A DNA stretch of 5,187 nucleotides. Origin: an uncultured Clostridia bacterium. GTDB lineage: Bacteria; Bacillota; Clostridia; Oscillospirales; CAG-272. How positions within the stretch are numbered: the first letter of the stretch is position 1; each line of letters begins with the position of its first letter. Made by a program: the position numbers and the translations under genes. Below the pieces are notes generated by a model. It had not been told where the DNA came from. It searched no databases and saw nothing but the letters and a program-made list of their open reading frames with translations. The stretch is taken from NCBI GenBank assembly GCA_946040935.1, contig CAMGCN010000098.1, positions 1 to 5,187 on the forward strand, written 5' to 3'. Below are positions 1 to 5,187 of the stretch, in pieces.

Positions 1-871
1 ATGTATCTCCTATCGTGATATCCTCCGCTCCGGAAAAGGATACGATATCTCCCGGATATGCCTCGGCAACCTCTTTCTTTGAAAGTCCGTCGAATACATT
101 CAGCGACACTATCCTTGTTCTCACCGATTTGTCGGGATCGTGATAGTTGCACATGACGACTTCACGTCCTGCCTTAAGCACGCCGTTGTCCACTCTGCCT
201 ATGCCGATTCTGCCGACATATTCATTATAGTCGATAGAAGAAACGAGCATCTGAAGAGGTGCCGTTTCGTCCCCCTCGGGCGGCTTGATGTATTCGAGTA
301 TAGTATCGAAAAGGGGGCGCAAATCCTCGCCCTTTTCGTAAGGGGAAAGGGACGCCGTGCCGTCTCTGCCCGAGCAAAATACCATGGGAGAGTCAAGCTG
401 TTCATCTGTCGCGTCAAGATCAAGAAGCAGCTCGAGCACCTCTTCCTCGACTTCCTCGAGTCTGGCGTCAGGCTTGTCTATTTTATTTATTACGACGATA
501 ACTCTGTGATTAAGCGCAAGCGCCTTCTGCAGGACGAAACGTGTCTGGGGCATAGGTCCCTCCGCCGCGTCAACAAGCAAAAGAACGCCGTTAACCATTT
601 TGAGTATTCTCTCCACCTCGCCTCCGAAGTCGGCGTGGCCGGGGGTATCGATTATGTTTATTTTCACGTCGTTGTAGTGAACGGCCGTGTTCTTTGAAAG
701 AATGGTAATTCCCCGCTCTCTTTCAAGATCGTTTGAGTCCATTACTCTCTCTTTGGTCGCCTGATTTTCTCTGTAAACGCCCCCCTGCTTGAGCATCTGA
801 TCGACAAGCGTAGTCTTTCCGTGGTCGACATGGGCGATTATGGCGATGTTTCTTAAATCCTCTCTTACCAA
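1..871 (-). CDS. typA: Ribosome-associated GTPase TypA/BipA, N-terminal part (runs off the left edge)
   Basis: This is a translational GTPase of the EF-G/LepA class that binds 70S ribosomes and supports ribosome assembly and stress adaptation (family knowledge). The visible 290 codons cover the G domain and the start of beta-barrel domain II. Motifs seen: P-loop AHVDHGKT (residues 13-20), switch I RERGIT (51-56), DTPGH (75-79), the TypA-typical MPQTRFVL (107-114) and NKID (129-132). The G5 region reads CSGRDG where most relatives have a SAK/SAL-type motif, a mild deviation. Domain II starts near residue 205 ([19 protein letters not shown]). I chose the TTG at 871-869 because it gives the family N-terminus [19 protein letters not shown], and AGAGG (884-880) lies 8 bases upstream. 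The gene is divergent from everything else here. The remaining C-terminal part (family length is about 600 residues) lies outside the window. The reading frame is clean, with no frameshift. Confidence 0.97.
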   Translation of the reverse strand, partial: MVREDLRNIAIIAHVDHGKTTLVDQMLKQGGVYRENQATKERVMDSNDLERERGITILSKNTAVHYNDVKINIIDTPGHADFGGEVERILKMVNGVLLLVDAAEGPMPQTRFVLQKALALNHRVIVVINKIDKPDARLEEVEEEVLELLLDLDATDEQLDSPMVFCSGRDGTASLSPYEKGEDLRPLFDTILEYIKPPEGDETAPLQMLVSSIDYNEYVGRIGIGRVDNGVLKAGREVVMCNYHDPDKSVRTRIVSLNVFDGLSKKEVAEAYPGDIVSFSGAEDITIGDT

Positions 872-906
872 AATATAAACCTCTGTTTTTTCACAAAATA
901 CATAAT

Positions 907-935
907 AGTATATCACATCCCCTTACCAAATAAAA
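907..935 (-). promoter_or_regulatory. Probable typA promoter
   Basis: On the minus strand an extended -10 box, TGATATACT, lies at 915-907 (hexamer TATACT at 912-907). A 17-base spacer separates it from a weak -35, TTTTAT (935-930). Transcription would begin near position 900, leaving a leader of about 28 bases before the TTG start at 871. The TGN extension can compensate for a poor -35. The same nine-base TGATATACT occurs in the promoter of the GH31 gene. The call rests on motif and position only. Confidence 0.5.
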
Positions 936-1035
936 GATATTTTGATAATTTTTTTGAAAACAAATTGAAAAAACGCTGATATAATTTCGGCAGGGACGCC
1001 TTTTGACAAAATTTGGATTCTTTTTCTAACTAATA

Positions 1036-1064
1036 TTGACATACGCAAGAAAATAATATACAAT
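1036..1064 (+). promoter_or_regulatory. Strong sigma-A-type promoter for the secreted protein/lipoprotein pair
   Basis: TTGACA (1036-1041), a 17-base spacer and TACAAT (1059-1064) form a near-consensus housekeeping promoter. Transcription should begin near 1071. That places the short ORF at 1103 first on the transcript and gives a leader of roughly 210 bases before the main gene at 1285. No clear operator is visible around it. Confidence 0.75.
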
Positions 1065-1102
1065 GATGATACAAAAACTAAATGAAATAAAAGGGATTTA
1101 GC

Positions 1103-1201
1103 ATGAAGAGAGTTTTTATTAAAAACCTGTTTATGTGCATTTGGGACTTATGCTTTCAGTTGCCGCAATATCCTTTAGCCTTGAGTCTTTTAAGCGCATA
1201 A
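1103..1201 (+). CDS. Short leader ORF or frameshifted signal-peptide remnant (32 aa)
   Basis: ATG at 1103 is preceded by AAGGGA (1091-1096) with a 6-base spacer, a good ribosome binding site directly downstream of the strong promoter at 1036-1064. In its own frame the ORF reads MKRVFIKNLFMCIWDL and stops at 1199-1201 without a recognisable domain. If the frame is shifted near 1130-1137, the start MKRVFIKNLF joins HLGLMLSVAAISFSL, which together make a textbook signal peptide: a positive start, a hydrophobic core and small residues. The shifted frame then stays open into the next gene. It could be a decayed N-terminus, a translated leader peptide, a sequencing or assembly indel, or chance. I do not recognise a family. 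Confidence 0.3.
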   Translation: MKRVFIKNLFMCIWDLCFQLPQYPLALSLLSA

Positions 1202-1284
1202 ACTATAAAAGGTATGGTTTGTGCGCTTTTTATATTATGATTTTACGAGTTTCGTTTAATACGATTATTAAGGAAGCGAAGATA

Positions 1285-2052
1285 ATGAAAAAAAGTATTC
1301 TTAAATTTTGCGTAGTTGCAATATTGTGTACAGCGGTTTTGGCGATAAGCGTCGCCGCTGCCACCGGTAATTTTGGCATTTTGGTGTCGGAAGAAGGAAT
1401 CGCTGAACGTACAGAGCTTGTGCAAAGTTATGACGTCAAGCTGTTGGCTGACGAAAATATTCATGTAACTTATGATAAATCGCGCAGTGTAAAGGAAGGT
1501 TTTGCGGATATTTATAAGGACGAAAAAGGAAACGACTATATCTATAAGAACGGAAAGCTGTCCGGATTTTATTCCAATGAAATTAAGCATCCTGCGACCG
1601 ACGCCGCCCCTATCGGCAAAGATGCGGCAACGGAGATAGCGGAAAAGTGGCTCGCACGGTTTGCAGAGAGCTCGGACAAATACGAGCTGCAATCCTTTGA
1701 AGAAAAAGAGAATTACGGTCAGTATTATATCACATTTGCACGCAAATTAGGTGAAATATTCACGGAACAAAGCGCCGAAATCTCGGTAATGTATGACGGC
1801 GGCGTGAAATACGTTTCGATGTTTTGCGACGGCAAGTACGACAATGTTTCAGAGGATATTACCGAGGGTGTAACCGAGGATGAAATCGAAGCCTATGCGA
1901 GTGAGCAAATGAGCATTATTTATCCCGACAAGGAAGGCAACTTTAATATGAAGAGCTGCTGTCTTGAACAGGATGAAAACGGTTATTATATCGCCGCCTA
2001 CGGTGATTTTAATGACAAATTTGAAACCGTGAGGTATGACCTTGAAAATTAA
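1285..2052 (+). CDS. Secreted protein, PepSY/YcdB-like in appearance (255 aa)
   Basis: The start ATG at 1285 follows AAGGAAG (1270-1276) with an 8-base spacer and yields a clear Sec signal peptide, MKKSILKFCVVAILCTAVLA, with a likely cleavage after residue 26 (VAAA-TGNF). The frame stays open upstream to a GTG at 1135, but that longer start lacks a ribosome binding site and would bury the signal peptide. The mature protein is acidic and has no lipobox. Residues about 109-180 and 196-253 share a pattern: a helix starting 'IGKDAATEIAEKWL' or 'VTEDEIEAYASEQM', then strands around 'GQYYITFARK' or 'NGYYIAAYGD', then 'EISVMYDGG' or 'ETVRYDLEN'. This resembles tandem PepSY/YcdB-type repeats of extracytoplasmic Bacillota proteins, but the similarity is judged by eye. 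It overlaps the downstream lipoprotein gene by 17 bases, so the two are probably co-expressed outside the membrane. The exact role is unknown. Confidence 0.9.
   Translation: MKKSILKFCVVAILCTAVLAISVAAATGNFGILVSEEGIAERTELVQSYDVKLLADENIHVTYDKSRSVKEGFADIYKDEKGNDYIYKNGKLSGFYSNEIKHPATDAAPIGKDAATEIAEKWLARFAESSDKYELQSFEEKENYGQYYITFARKLGEIFTEQSAEISVMYDGGVKYVSMFCDGKYDNVSEDITEGVTEDEIEAYASEQMSIIYPDKEGNFNMKSCCLEQDENGYYIAAYGDFNDKFETVRYDLEN
2031..2044 (+). promoter_or_regulatory. Ribosome binding site that decides the lipoprotein start
   Basis: GAGG (2031-2034) lies only one base before the ATG at 2036, too close for normal initiation, but 7 bases before an in-frame TTG at 2042-2044. The spacing favours the TTG, which gives the more typical N-terminus MKIKSLICLLMLAILVLTSC. 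The site is inside the end of the upstream gene, consistent with translational coupling. Confidence 0.55.
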
Positions 2053-2563
2053 AAGTCTGATATGCCTTCTCATGCTCGCGATCCTTGTTCTTACTTCCTG
2101 CGGAGCAAAGGAGCCGGACAATACGTTTCCGGTAAAGCCCGATAGAATAATAGTGGGAACAGGCGGCACAGAAAAAGAAATACTCCCGGGCGACAAGTCG
2201 TTTGATAAAATCGTTTCATTTGTAAGAGAGAGAACAGATAAAAGCGAAGCTTTCGGTGTGCTGCTACTTGAAGCATATGATCTTGATACCGGCAAACATA
2301 TGTCATATGAGTTAAGAGAAAGCCAAACGTTCGTCGAGCTTATATATGACGAATGTAAGGGGCAGATCCTTAATATGAGTCAGTCGGGCGGCGGCTCGGC
2401 AGAGGAGGAAAAGGAAATCAAGCGGATTTTCCTATCGCTGACAGGCGATTACCATGACTGCATTTTCATCGGAAAAGATGATAATTACGAAAGCTCCGCA
2501 ACTCTCGGACTGCTTACCGACAATACCGAGCTAATCACTTATGTTAGTGAGTTAGTCAAATAA
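2036..2563 (+). CDS. Small hypothetical lipoprotein (175 aa from ATG, 173 aa from TTG)
   Basis: The N-terminus has lysines, a hydrophobic core and a lipobox LTSC with the acceptor cysteine at residue 22 (counting from the ATG), followed by GAKEPDN. This is a standard type II signal peptide, so the mature protein should be lipid-anchored on the outer face of the membrane. The remaining roughly 150 residues are soluble and acidic, with 'PDRIIVGTGGTEKEI', 'SFDKIVSFVRER' and a glycine/serine stretch 'SQSGGGSAEEEKEI' before 'RIFLSLTGDYHDCIFIG'. I do not recognise a family or catalytic motif. ATG 2036 is given as the outer start; TTG 2042 is better placed relative to GAGG at 2031-2034. The gene overlaps the secreted-protein gene by 17 bases and is followed by a strong terminator, so it is the last gene of a two-gene unit. 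The pairing suggests a shared envelope role, which is inference only. Confidence 0.87.
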   Translation: MTLKIKSLICLLMLAILVLTSCGAKEPDNTFPVKPDRIIVGTGGTEKEILPGDKSFDKIVSFVRERTDKSEAFGVLLLEAYDLDTGKHMSYELRESQTFVELIYDECKGQILNMSQSGGGSAEEEKEIKRIFLSLTGDYHDCIFIGKDDNYESSATLGLLTDNTELITYVSELVK

Positions 2564-2570
2564 TATATAT

Positions 2571-2606
2571 GGGGGTACGCTTTTTAATGCGTATCCCTCA
2601 TTTTTT
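2571..2606 (+). terminator. Intrinsic terminator closing the secreted protein/lipoprotein unit
   Basis: The arms GGGGTACGC (2572-2580) and GCGTATCCC (2589-2597) pair over 9 bp with one G-U wobble around an 8-base loop (TTTTTAAT). A run of six T (2601-2606) follows. It begins 7 bases after the lipoprotein stop codon. Confidence 0.88.
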
Positions 2607-2627
2607 AATACATAAGTTTTTTCTGTA

Positions 2628-2656
2628 TTGACACAAACTATTTGCGATGATATACT
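2628..2656 (+). promoter_or_regulatory. Strong promoter for the GH31 alpha-glucosidase gene
   Basis: TTGACA (2628-2633), a 17-base spacer and TATACT (2651-2656) are near consensus, and TGA directly before the -10 makes it an extended -10. Transcription should start near 2663, right at the Shine-Dalgarno, so the untranslated leader would be only about a dozen bases. Two inverted repeats overlap the promoter: CAAA-CTA-TTTG (2634-2644, in the spacer) and ATTTG-N12-CAAAT (2640-2661, flanking the -10). They are possible operator half-sites, although AT-rich repeats of this length can arise by chance. Confidence 0.8.
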
Positions 2657-2663
2657 CAAATGC

Positions 2664-2677
2664 GAGGTGATATTATG
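2664..2677 (+). promoter_or_regulatory. Ribosome binding site that sets the GH31 start at 2675
   Basis: GAGGTGA (2664-2670) precedes ATG 2675-2677, with 7 bases between GAGG and the start. An in-frame ATG at 2660 lies upstream of this site and about at or before the predicted transcription start, so it should not be used. Confidence 0.85.
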
Positions 2678-4975
2678 ATTAATTTCGGAAAAATCACGGG
2701 CGCAAAAGCGCAAGGCAACAAAGTTTTCGTTTCTTTTGAAAAGAAAGAGGCGATAATCGAGGTAATATGCGATAGTATTATCAACGTTTTCGTCCCGTTT
2801 GACACAAAAGAGCACAATTCAAAAGCGATAGACGGTAACAAGGCAAAAAAGACCGAGTTTACCTTTAGTTTTTCCGGCAATGCCGTCACACTTTCGACGG
2901 AAACTGTCACAGCCAAGATATACAAGGATTTGAAAATCGACTTCTATACCGCAAGCGGAGAGATTATCTGCCGTGACTACCGCGGCAAAATGCAAACCCT
3001 CGTCCGAATGAGCGAAGCGGACGCCGCGCTGATGGCAAAAGAGGGACACAGAATTCAGCGCGCCGAGTTTGACAAAAAAATAAACGTCGTTAAACGGCTC
3101 GAACGGGGCGAGGTGCTCTACGGACTGGGCGACAAGGCCGGCTTCATGGACAAAAGGGGATATGAGTATGTCATGTGGAATACCGACACTACCGCTCACC
3201 ACGACGAACAGATGCCCTCCCTCTATAAATCCATTCCTTTCTACATTTCAAAGAAAAAGAACGGCAAAAAGTACGGTATATTCTTTGACAACACGCACAA
3301 GAGCGTATTCAACATGGGCAAGGACAGTCCCGACTATCTGTGGTACGGAGCAGACGGCGGCAACCTCGACTATTACTTTATCTACGGAACCACCCTCGCC
3401 GATATCGTCACCTCTTACACCTATCTGACGGGCAGAGCGCCTCTGCCGCAGAGATGGACGCTGGGTTATCACCAATCCCGCTGGGGATATGTAGACGAAG
3501 CGGATGTAAACTACATCTCAAGCTCAATGCGGGAAAACAAAATCCCCTGCGACGCGATACACCTCGACATCGACTACATGGACAACTACAAGATATTCAC
3601 ATGGGACAAAAACAGATATAAAAACCCGAAAAAGACGGTGGATAACCTCCGCAAAAACGGATTTAAGGTTATAAACATCGTCGACCCCGGAATCAAAGTC
3701 GAAAAGGACTATGACATATATGAAGAGGGCCTTAAAAAGGGCTTCTTCGCCACCGACAGCAACGGGCTTCCCTATGTCAACGCGGTATGGCCGGGAGATT
3801 CTCTCTTCCCCGACTTCGGCTCTCCAGACGTAAGGGAATGGTGGGGTGAAAATCTCCGCTTCTACTCGGATATGGGCACGGCAGGTATCTGGAACGACAT
3901 GAACGAACCTGCGAACTTCCGCGGAGAGCTCCCCGAGGATGTTGTCTTCACCGACGAAAACCGAAAGACAAATCACGCGGAAATGCACAATGTTTACGGC
4001 CACAACATGAGCCGCGCCACCTATGAGGGCATCAAAAAACACACGGGGAAGAGACCTTTTGTCATCACCCGCGCATGCTATGCAGGCTCGCAGAAATACG
4101 CCACCGCGTGGACTGGAGACAACAGAAGCGTGTGGGCGCATCTGCGCGCGCTCATACCTCAGCTCTGCTCTCTCGGTATGTGCGGCATGCCGATTGTCGG
4201 CACAGATATAGGCGGATTTATGCAGGACACGACTCCCGAGCTTCTGCTCCGCTGGGTTGAGGCGGCGGTGTTCTCACCGCTTTTCAGAAACCATTGCAAC
4301 AAGGGAAGCAGATATCAGGAGCCCTGGCGTTTCGGCAAGGAAACTCTCGACATTTACCGAAAATTCGTAGAGCTTCGATATGCCTTTATCCCCTATCTTT
4401 ATGACCTGCTCTTTGAAGAGGAAAAAACAGGTCTTCCCGTTATGCGCCCCCTCGCTCTGCATTATGAAAATGACACAAGAGCGGAAAGGTGCAATAACCA
4501 GTTCCTCGTCGGAAAGTCGCTCATGTGCGCACCCGTAATCGAACAGGGCGCTCTCGACCGTTCGGTCTACCTGCCGAAGGGGGAATGGTACGATGTAAAC
4601 ACAGGCAAAAAAATAAAGGGCGGAAAATCTATAGTCGCAAACGCGCCGATAGACACTCTTCCCCTTTATGCAAAAGCAGGCGCTGTCCTCCCGAACTACG
4701 AGCCCATGCAGTATATAGGCGAAAAACCGCTTGACACGCTCATACTGCGCGTATTTAAGGGGGAGGGAACATACACCCATTATCAGGACAACGGAGAGGA
4801 CTTCGCATACCGGGACGGCGGATACAATAAATATGAGTTTACCGTAAGCGGAAACTCTCTGCGCGGCAGACTTACTCACGAGGGCTACGACCGAAAATAC
4901 AAAAAAATCATCGTCGTTTGCGACGGAAAGAGCACAACCGTCAAAAACACCCAAGACTTTGAAGTAAAGCTTTAA
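2675..4975 (+). CDS. Glycoside hydrolase family 31 alpha-glucosidase, cytoplasmic (766 aa)
   Basis: This is a retaining alpha-glucosidase that releases glucose from the non-reducing end of alpha-linked oligosaccharides (family knowledge; linkage preference cannot be read here). Domain order: N-terminal beta-sandwich (about 1-240, with YGLGDK at 149-154), (beta/alpha)8 barrel (about 250-580) with inserted elements, then C-terminal beta domains ending in a DUF5110-like segment (DNGED at 705-709). Active-site motifs seen: HQSRWGY (266-272), HLDIDYM with substrate-binding D298, nucleophile D408 in WNDMNEP, acid/base D482 in WTGDN, GTDIGGF (509-515), and RNH with R538 and H540. Assignments are by analogy with human acid alpha-glucosidase D404, D518, D616, R672 and H674. 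Length is normal for bacterial members and nothing is truncated. There is no signal peptide, so it should act in the cytosol on imported sugars. The gene is monocistronic within the window, with its own strong promoter and no transporter or regulator beside it. An alpha-xylosidase or another GH31 specificity is the main alternative. Confidence 0.96.
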   Translation: MINFGKITGAKAQGNKVFVSFEKKEAIIEVICDSIINVFVPFDTKEHNSKAIDGNKAKKTEFTFSFSGNAVTLSTETVTAKIYKDLKIDFYTASGEIICRDYRGKMQTLVRMSEADAALMAKEGHRIQRAEFDKKINVVKRLERGEVLYGLGDKAGFMDKRGYEYVMWNTDTTAHHDEQMPSLYKSIPFYISKKKNGKKYGIFFDNTHKSVFNMGKDSPDYLWYGADGGNLDYYFIYGTTLADIVTSYTYLTGRAPLPQRWTLGYHQSRWGYVDEADVNYISSSMRENKIPCDAIHLDIDYMDNYKIFTWDKNRYKNPKKTVDNLRKNGFKVINIVDPGIKVEKDYDIYEEGLKKGFFATDSNGLPYVNAVWPGDSLFPDFGSPDVREWWGENLRFYSDMGTAGIWNDMNEPANFRGELPEDVVFTDENRKTNHAEMHNVYGHNMSRATYEGIKKHTGKRPFVITRACYAGSQKYATAWTGDNRSVWAHLRALIPQLCSLGMCGMPIVGTDIGGFMQDTTPELLLRWVEAAVFSPLFRNHCNKGSRYQEPWRFGKETLDIYRKFVELRYAFIPYLYDLLFEEEKTGLPVMRPLALHYENDTRAERCNNQFLVGKSLMCAPVIEQGALDRSVYLPKGEWYDVNTGKKIKGGKSIVANAPIDTLPLYAKAGAVLPNYEPMQYIGEKPLDTLILRVFKGEGTYTHYQDNGEDFAYRDGGYNKYEFTVSGNSLRGRLTHEGYDRKYKKIIVVCDGKSTTVKNTQDFEVKL

Positions 4976-4995
4976 GAATTAACTCACCGCAACAT

Positions 4996-5033
4996 ACCGT
5001 ACTTCATTATCAAATCCGATAATGAAGTACGGT
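4996..5033. repeat. 16-bp perfect inverted repeat just after the GH31 gene
   Basis: The arms ACCGTACTTCATTATC (4996-5011) and GATAATGAAGTACGGT (5018-5033) are perfectly complementary around a 6-base loop (AAATCC). It starts 21 bases after the GH31 stop codon. Neither strand has a T-run after the stem, so it is not a standard intrinsic terminator. It may still act as a 3'-end or RNA-stabilising hairpin for the GH31 mRNA, or as a protein-binding palindrome. Confidence 0.75.
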
Positions 5034-5054
5034 TATCCAAGCTATACCAAAAGA

Positions 5055-5108
5055 CAGCCGAACACACAAAGCCTGCGGCGGATAATTTCGGCTGAAATCT
5101 CGCTTTGT
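5055..5108. repeat. Two interleaved inverted-repeat pairs
   Basis: CAGCCGAA (5055-5062) pairs with TTCGGCTG (5087-5094), and ACAAAGC (5066-5072) pairs with GCTTTGT (5102-5108). The pairs interlock (A-B-A'-B'), which would give alternative or pseudoknotted folds if transcribed. CTGCGG (5073-5078) also has a complement CCGCAG at 5170-5175. The pattern fits an intergenic structured repeat better than a gene, but copies elsewhere in the genome cannot be seen from here. Confidence 0.5.
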
Positions 5109-5113
5109 CGCTT

Positions 5114-5131
5114 GATGTATGCGCATACATC
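5114..5131. repeat. 18-bp perfect palindrome
   Basis: GATGTATGC is followed directly by its complement GCATACATC, with no spacer. CGC (5109-5111) and GCG (5133-5135) can extend the pairing past a small asymmetric bulge. A dyad without a loop is more typical of a dimeric protein binding site or a dispersed palindromic element than of an RNA hairpin. No flanking promoter is clear. Confidence 0.7.
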
Positions 5132-5187
5132 TGCGCTCCAAAACAAAATTTCATCTCAAAACTATCTCACCGCAGGGTAGTTTGAAA

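Larger units (their letters stand above)
872..1284. other. Divergent intergenic region between typA and the secreted-protein gene
   Basis: This stretch of about 410 bases is AT-rich from 872 to about 1100. It carries the typA promoter on the minus strand, a strong plus-strand promoter at 1036-1064, a possible extra plus-strand extended -10 (TGATATAAT, 977-985, no good -35 at the right distance), and an additional TTGACA at 1003-1008 that lacks a convincing -10. From 1103 onward it holds a short ORF with a good Shine-Dalgarno, then an untranslated-looking stretch (1202-1284) before the start of the next gene. I see no tRNA, known riboswitch or terminator in it. Confidence 0.7.
4976..5187. other. 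Gene-free 3' region rich in inverted repeats, possible intergenic repeat element
   Basis: No convincing gene is seen in these 212 bases. The only notable ORF is a 56-codon minus-strand frame (5154-4984, beginning MKFCFGAQMYAHTSSDKA) without a well-spaced ribosome binding site, running straight through all the palindromes. The nine-base direct repeat CTCACCGCA occurs at 4983-4991 and 5166-5174, bracketing the hairpin cluster. This could be a target duplication of a small non-autonomous element, but I see no terminal inverted repeats just inside it. The region continues past the right edge. Confidence 0.5.

Noticed and set aside
140..697. Plus-strand 185-codon ORF
   Set aside because: It is antisense to the typA G domain, which has unmistakable GTPase motifs; the plus-strand protein has no domain and no ribosome binding site.
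965..985. TTGAAA plus TATAAT as a second plus-strand promoter
   Set aside because: The spacing is only 9 bases (20 from the next TTGAAA upstream); only the extended -10 TGATATAAT by itself is credible, and the promoter at 1036-1064 is much better.
1135..1284. GTG-started 50-codon N-terminal extension of the secreted protein
   Set aside because: There is no Shine-Dalgarno at the GTG, and the internal ATG 1285 has both a good ribosome binding site and a complete signal peptide.
1849..2295. Minus-strand 148-codon ORF across the secreted protein/lipoprotein junction
   Set aside because: The plus strand shows two signal peptides, a lipobox and a following terminator; the minus-strand frame shows nothing comparable.
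3524..4141. Minus-strand 205-codon ORF inside the GH31 gene
   Set aside because: It is a shadow of the GH31 catalytic barrel, produced by codon bias on the opposite strand; no recognisable domain or start signal.
4274..4954. Minus-strand 226-codon ORF over the GH31 C-terminus
   Set aside because: It is antisense to the conserved RNH motif and DUF5110-like segment; no family features of its own.
4984..5154. Minus-strand 56-codon ORF (MKFCFGAQMYAHT...)
   Set aside because: It runs through every palindrome of the repeat cluster, has no well-spaced ribosome binding site and no recognisable domain, so it is more likely a by-product of the repeat than a gene.
4983..5174. CTCACCGCA direct repeats as a firm transposon target-site duplication
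   Set aside because: No terminal inverted repeats lie just inside the two copies, and no second genomic copy can be examined here, so it is kept only as a possibility in the findings.

Overview
The window looks like chromosomal DNA from a low-to-mid GC Bacillota, probably an uncultured gut-type Clostridia. This is inferred from the AG-rich Shine-Dalgarno sites, TTGACA/TATAAT-type promoters, a TTG start, a Clostridia-style lipoprotein, a hairpin terminator with a U-tract, and an intracellular GH31 alpha-glucosidase. No species can be named from sequence alone.

Layout. Positions 1-871 (minus strand) hold the N-terminal 290 codons of the ribosome-associated GTPase TypA/BipA, which runs off the left edge. 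A divergent intergenic region of about 410 bases follows. It carries the typA promoter on the minus strand, a near-consensus plus-strand promoter (TTGACA-17-TACAAT), and a short plus-strand ORF (1103-1201) with a good ribosome binding site that looks like a frameshifted signal peptide or a leader peptide. Next come two overlapping plus-strand genes for exported proteins: a secreted protein with a PepSY/YcdB-like look (1285-2052) and a small lipoprotein (2036-2563). A clear intrinsic terminator at 2571-2606 closes this unit. A separate near-perfect promoter (2628-2656) then drives a complete GH31 alpha-glucosidase (2675-4975) with every catalytic motif intact. The last 212 bases contain no convincing gene but are dense in inverted repeats: a 16-bp perfect hairpin, an 18-bp perfect palindrome and two interleaved pairs. 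They look like an intergenic repeat element.

How the parts work together. The window reads as three independent transcription units: housekeeping translation GTPase, cell-envelope pair and sugar hydrolase. The two exported proteins are probably co-transcribed and translationally coupled. The GH31 enzyme has no signal peptide, so it should act on oligosaccharides already imported; no transporter or regulator for it lies inside the window. I found no CRISPR array, tRNA, rRNA, transposase or recognisable new defence or mobile system. The most interesting unexplained parts are the structured 3' region, the broken leader ORF and the unassigned exported pair.
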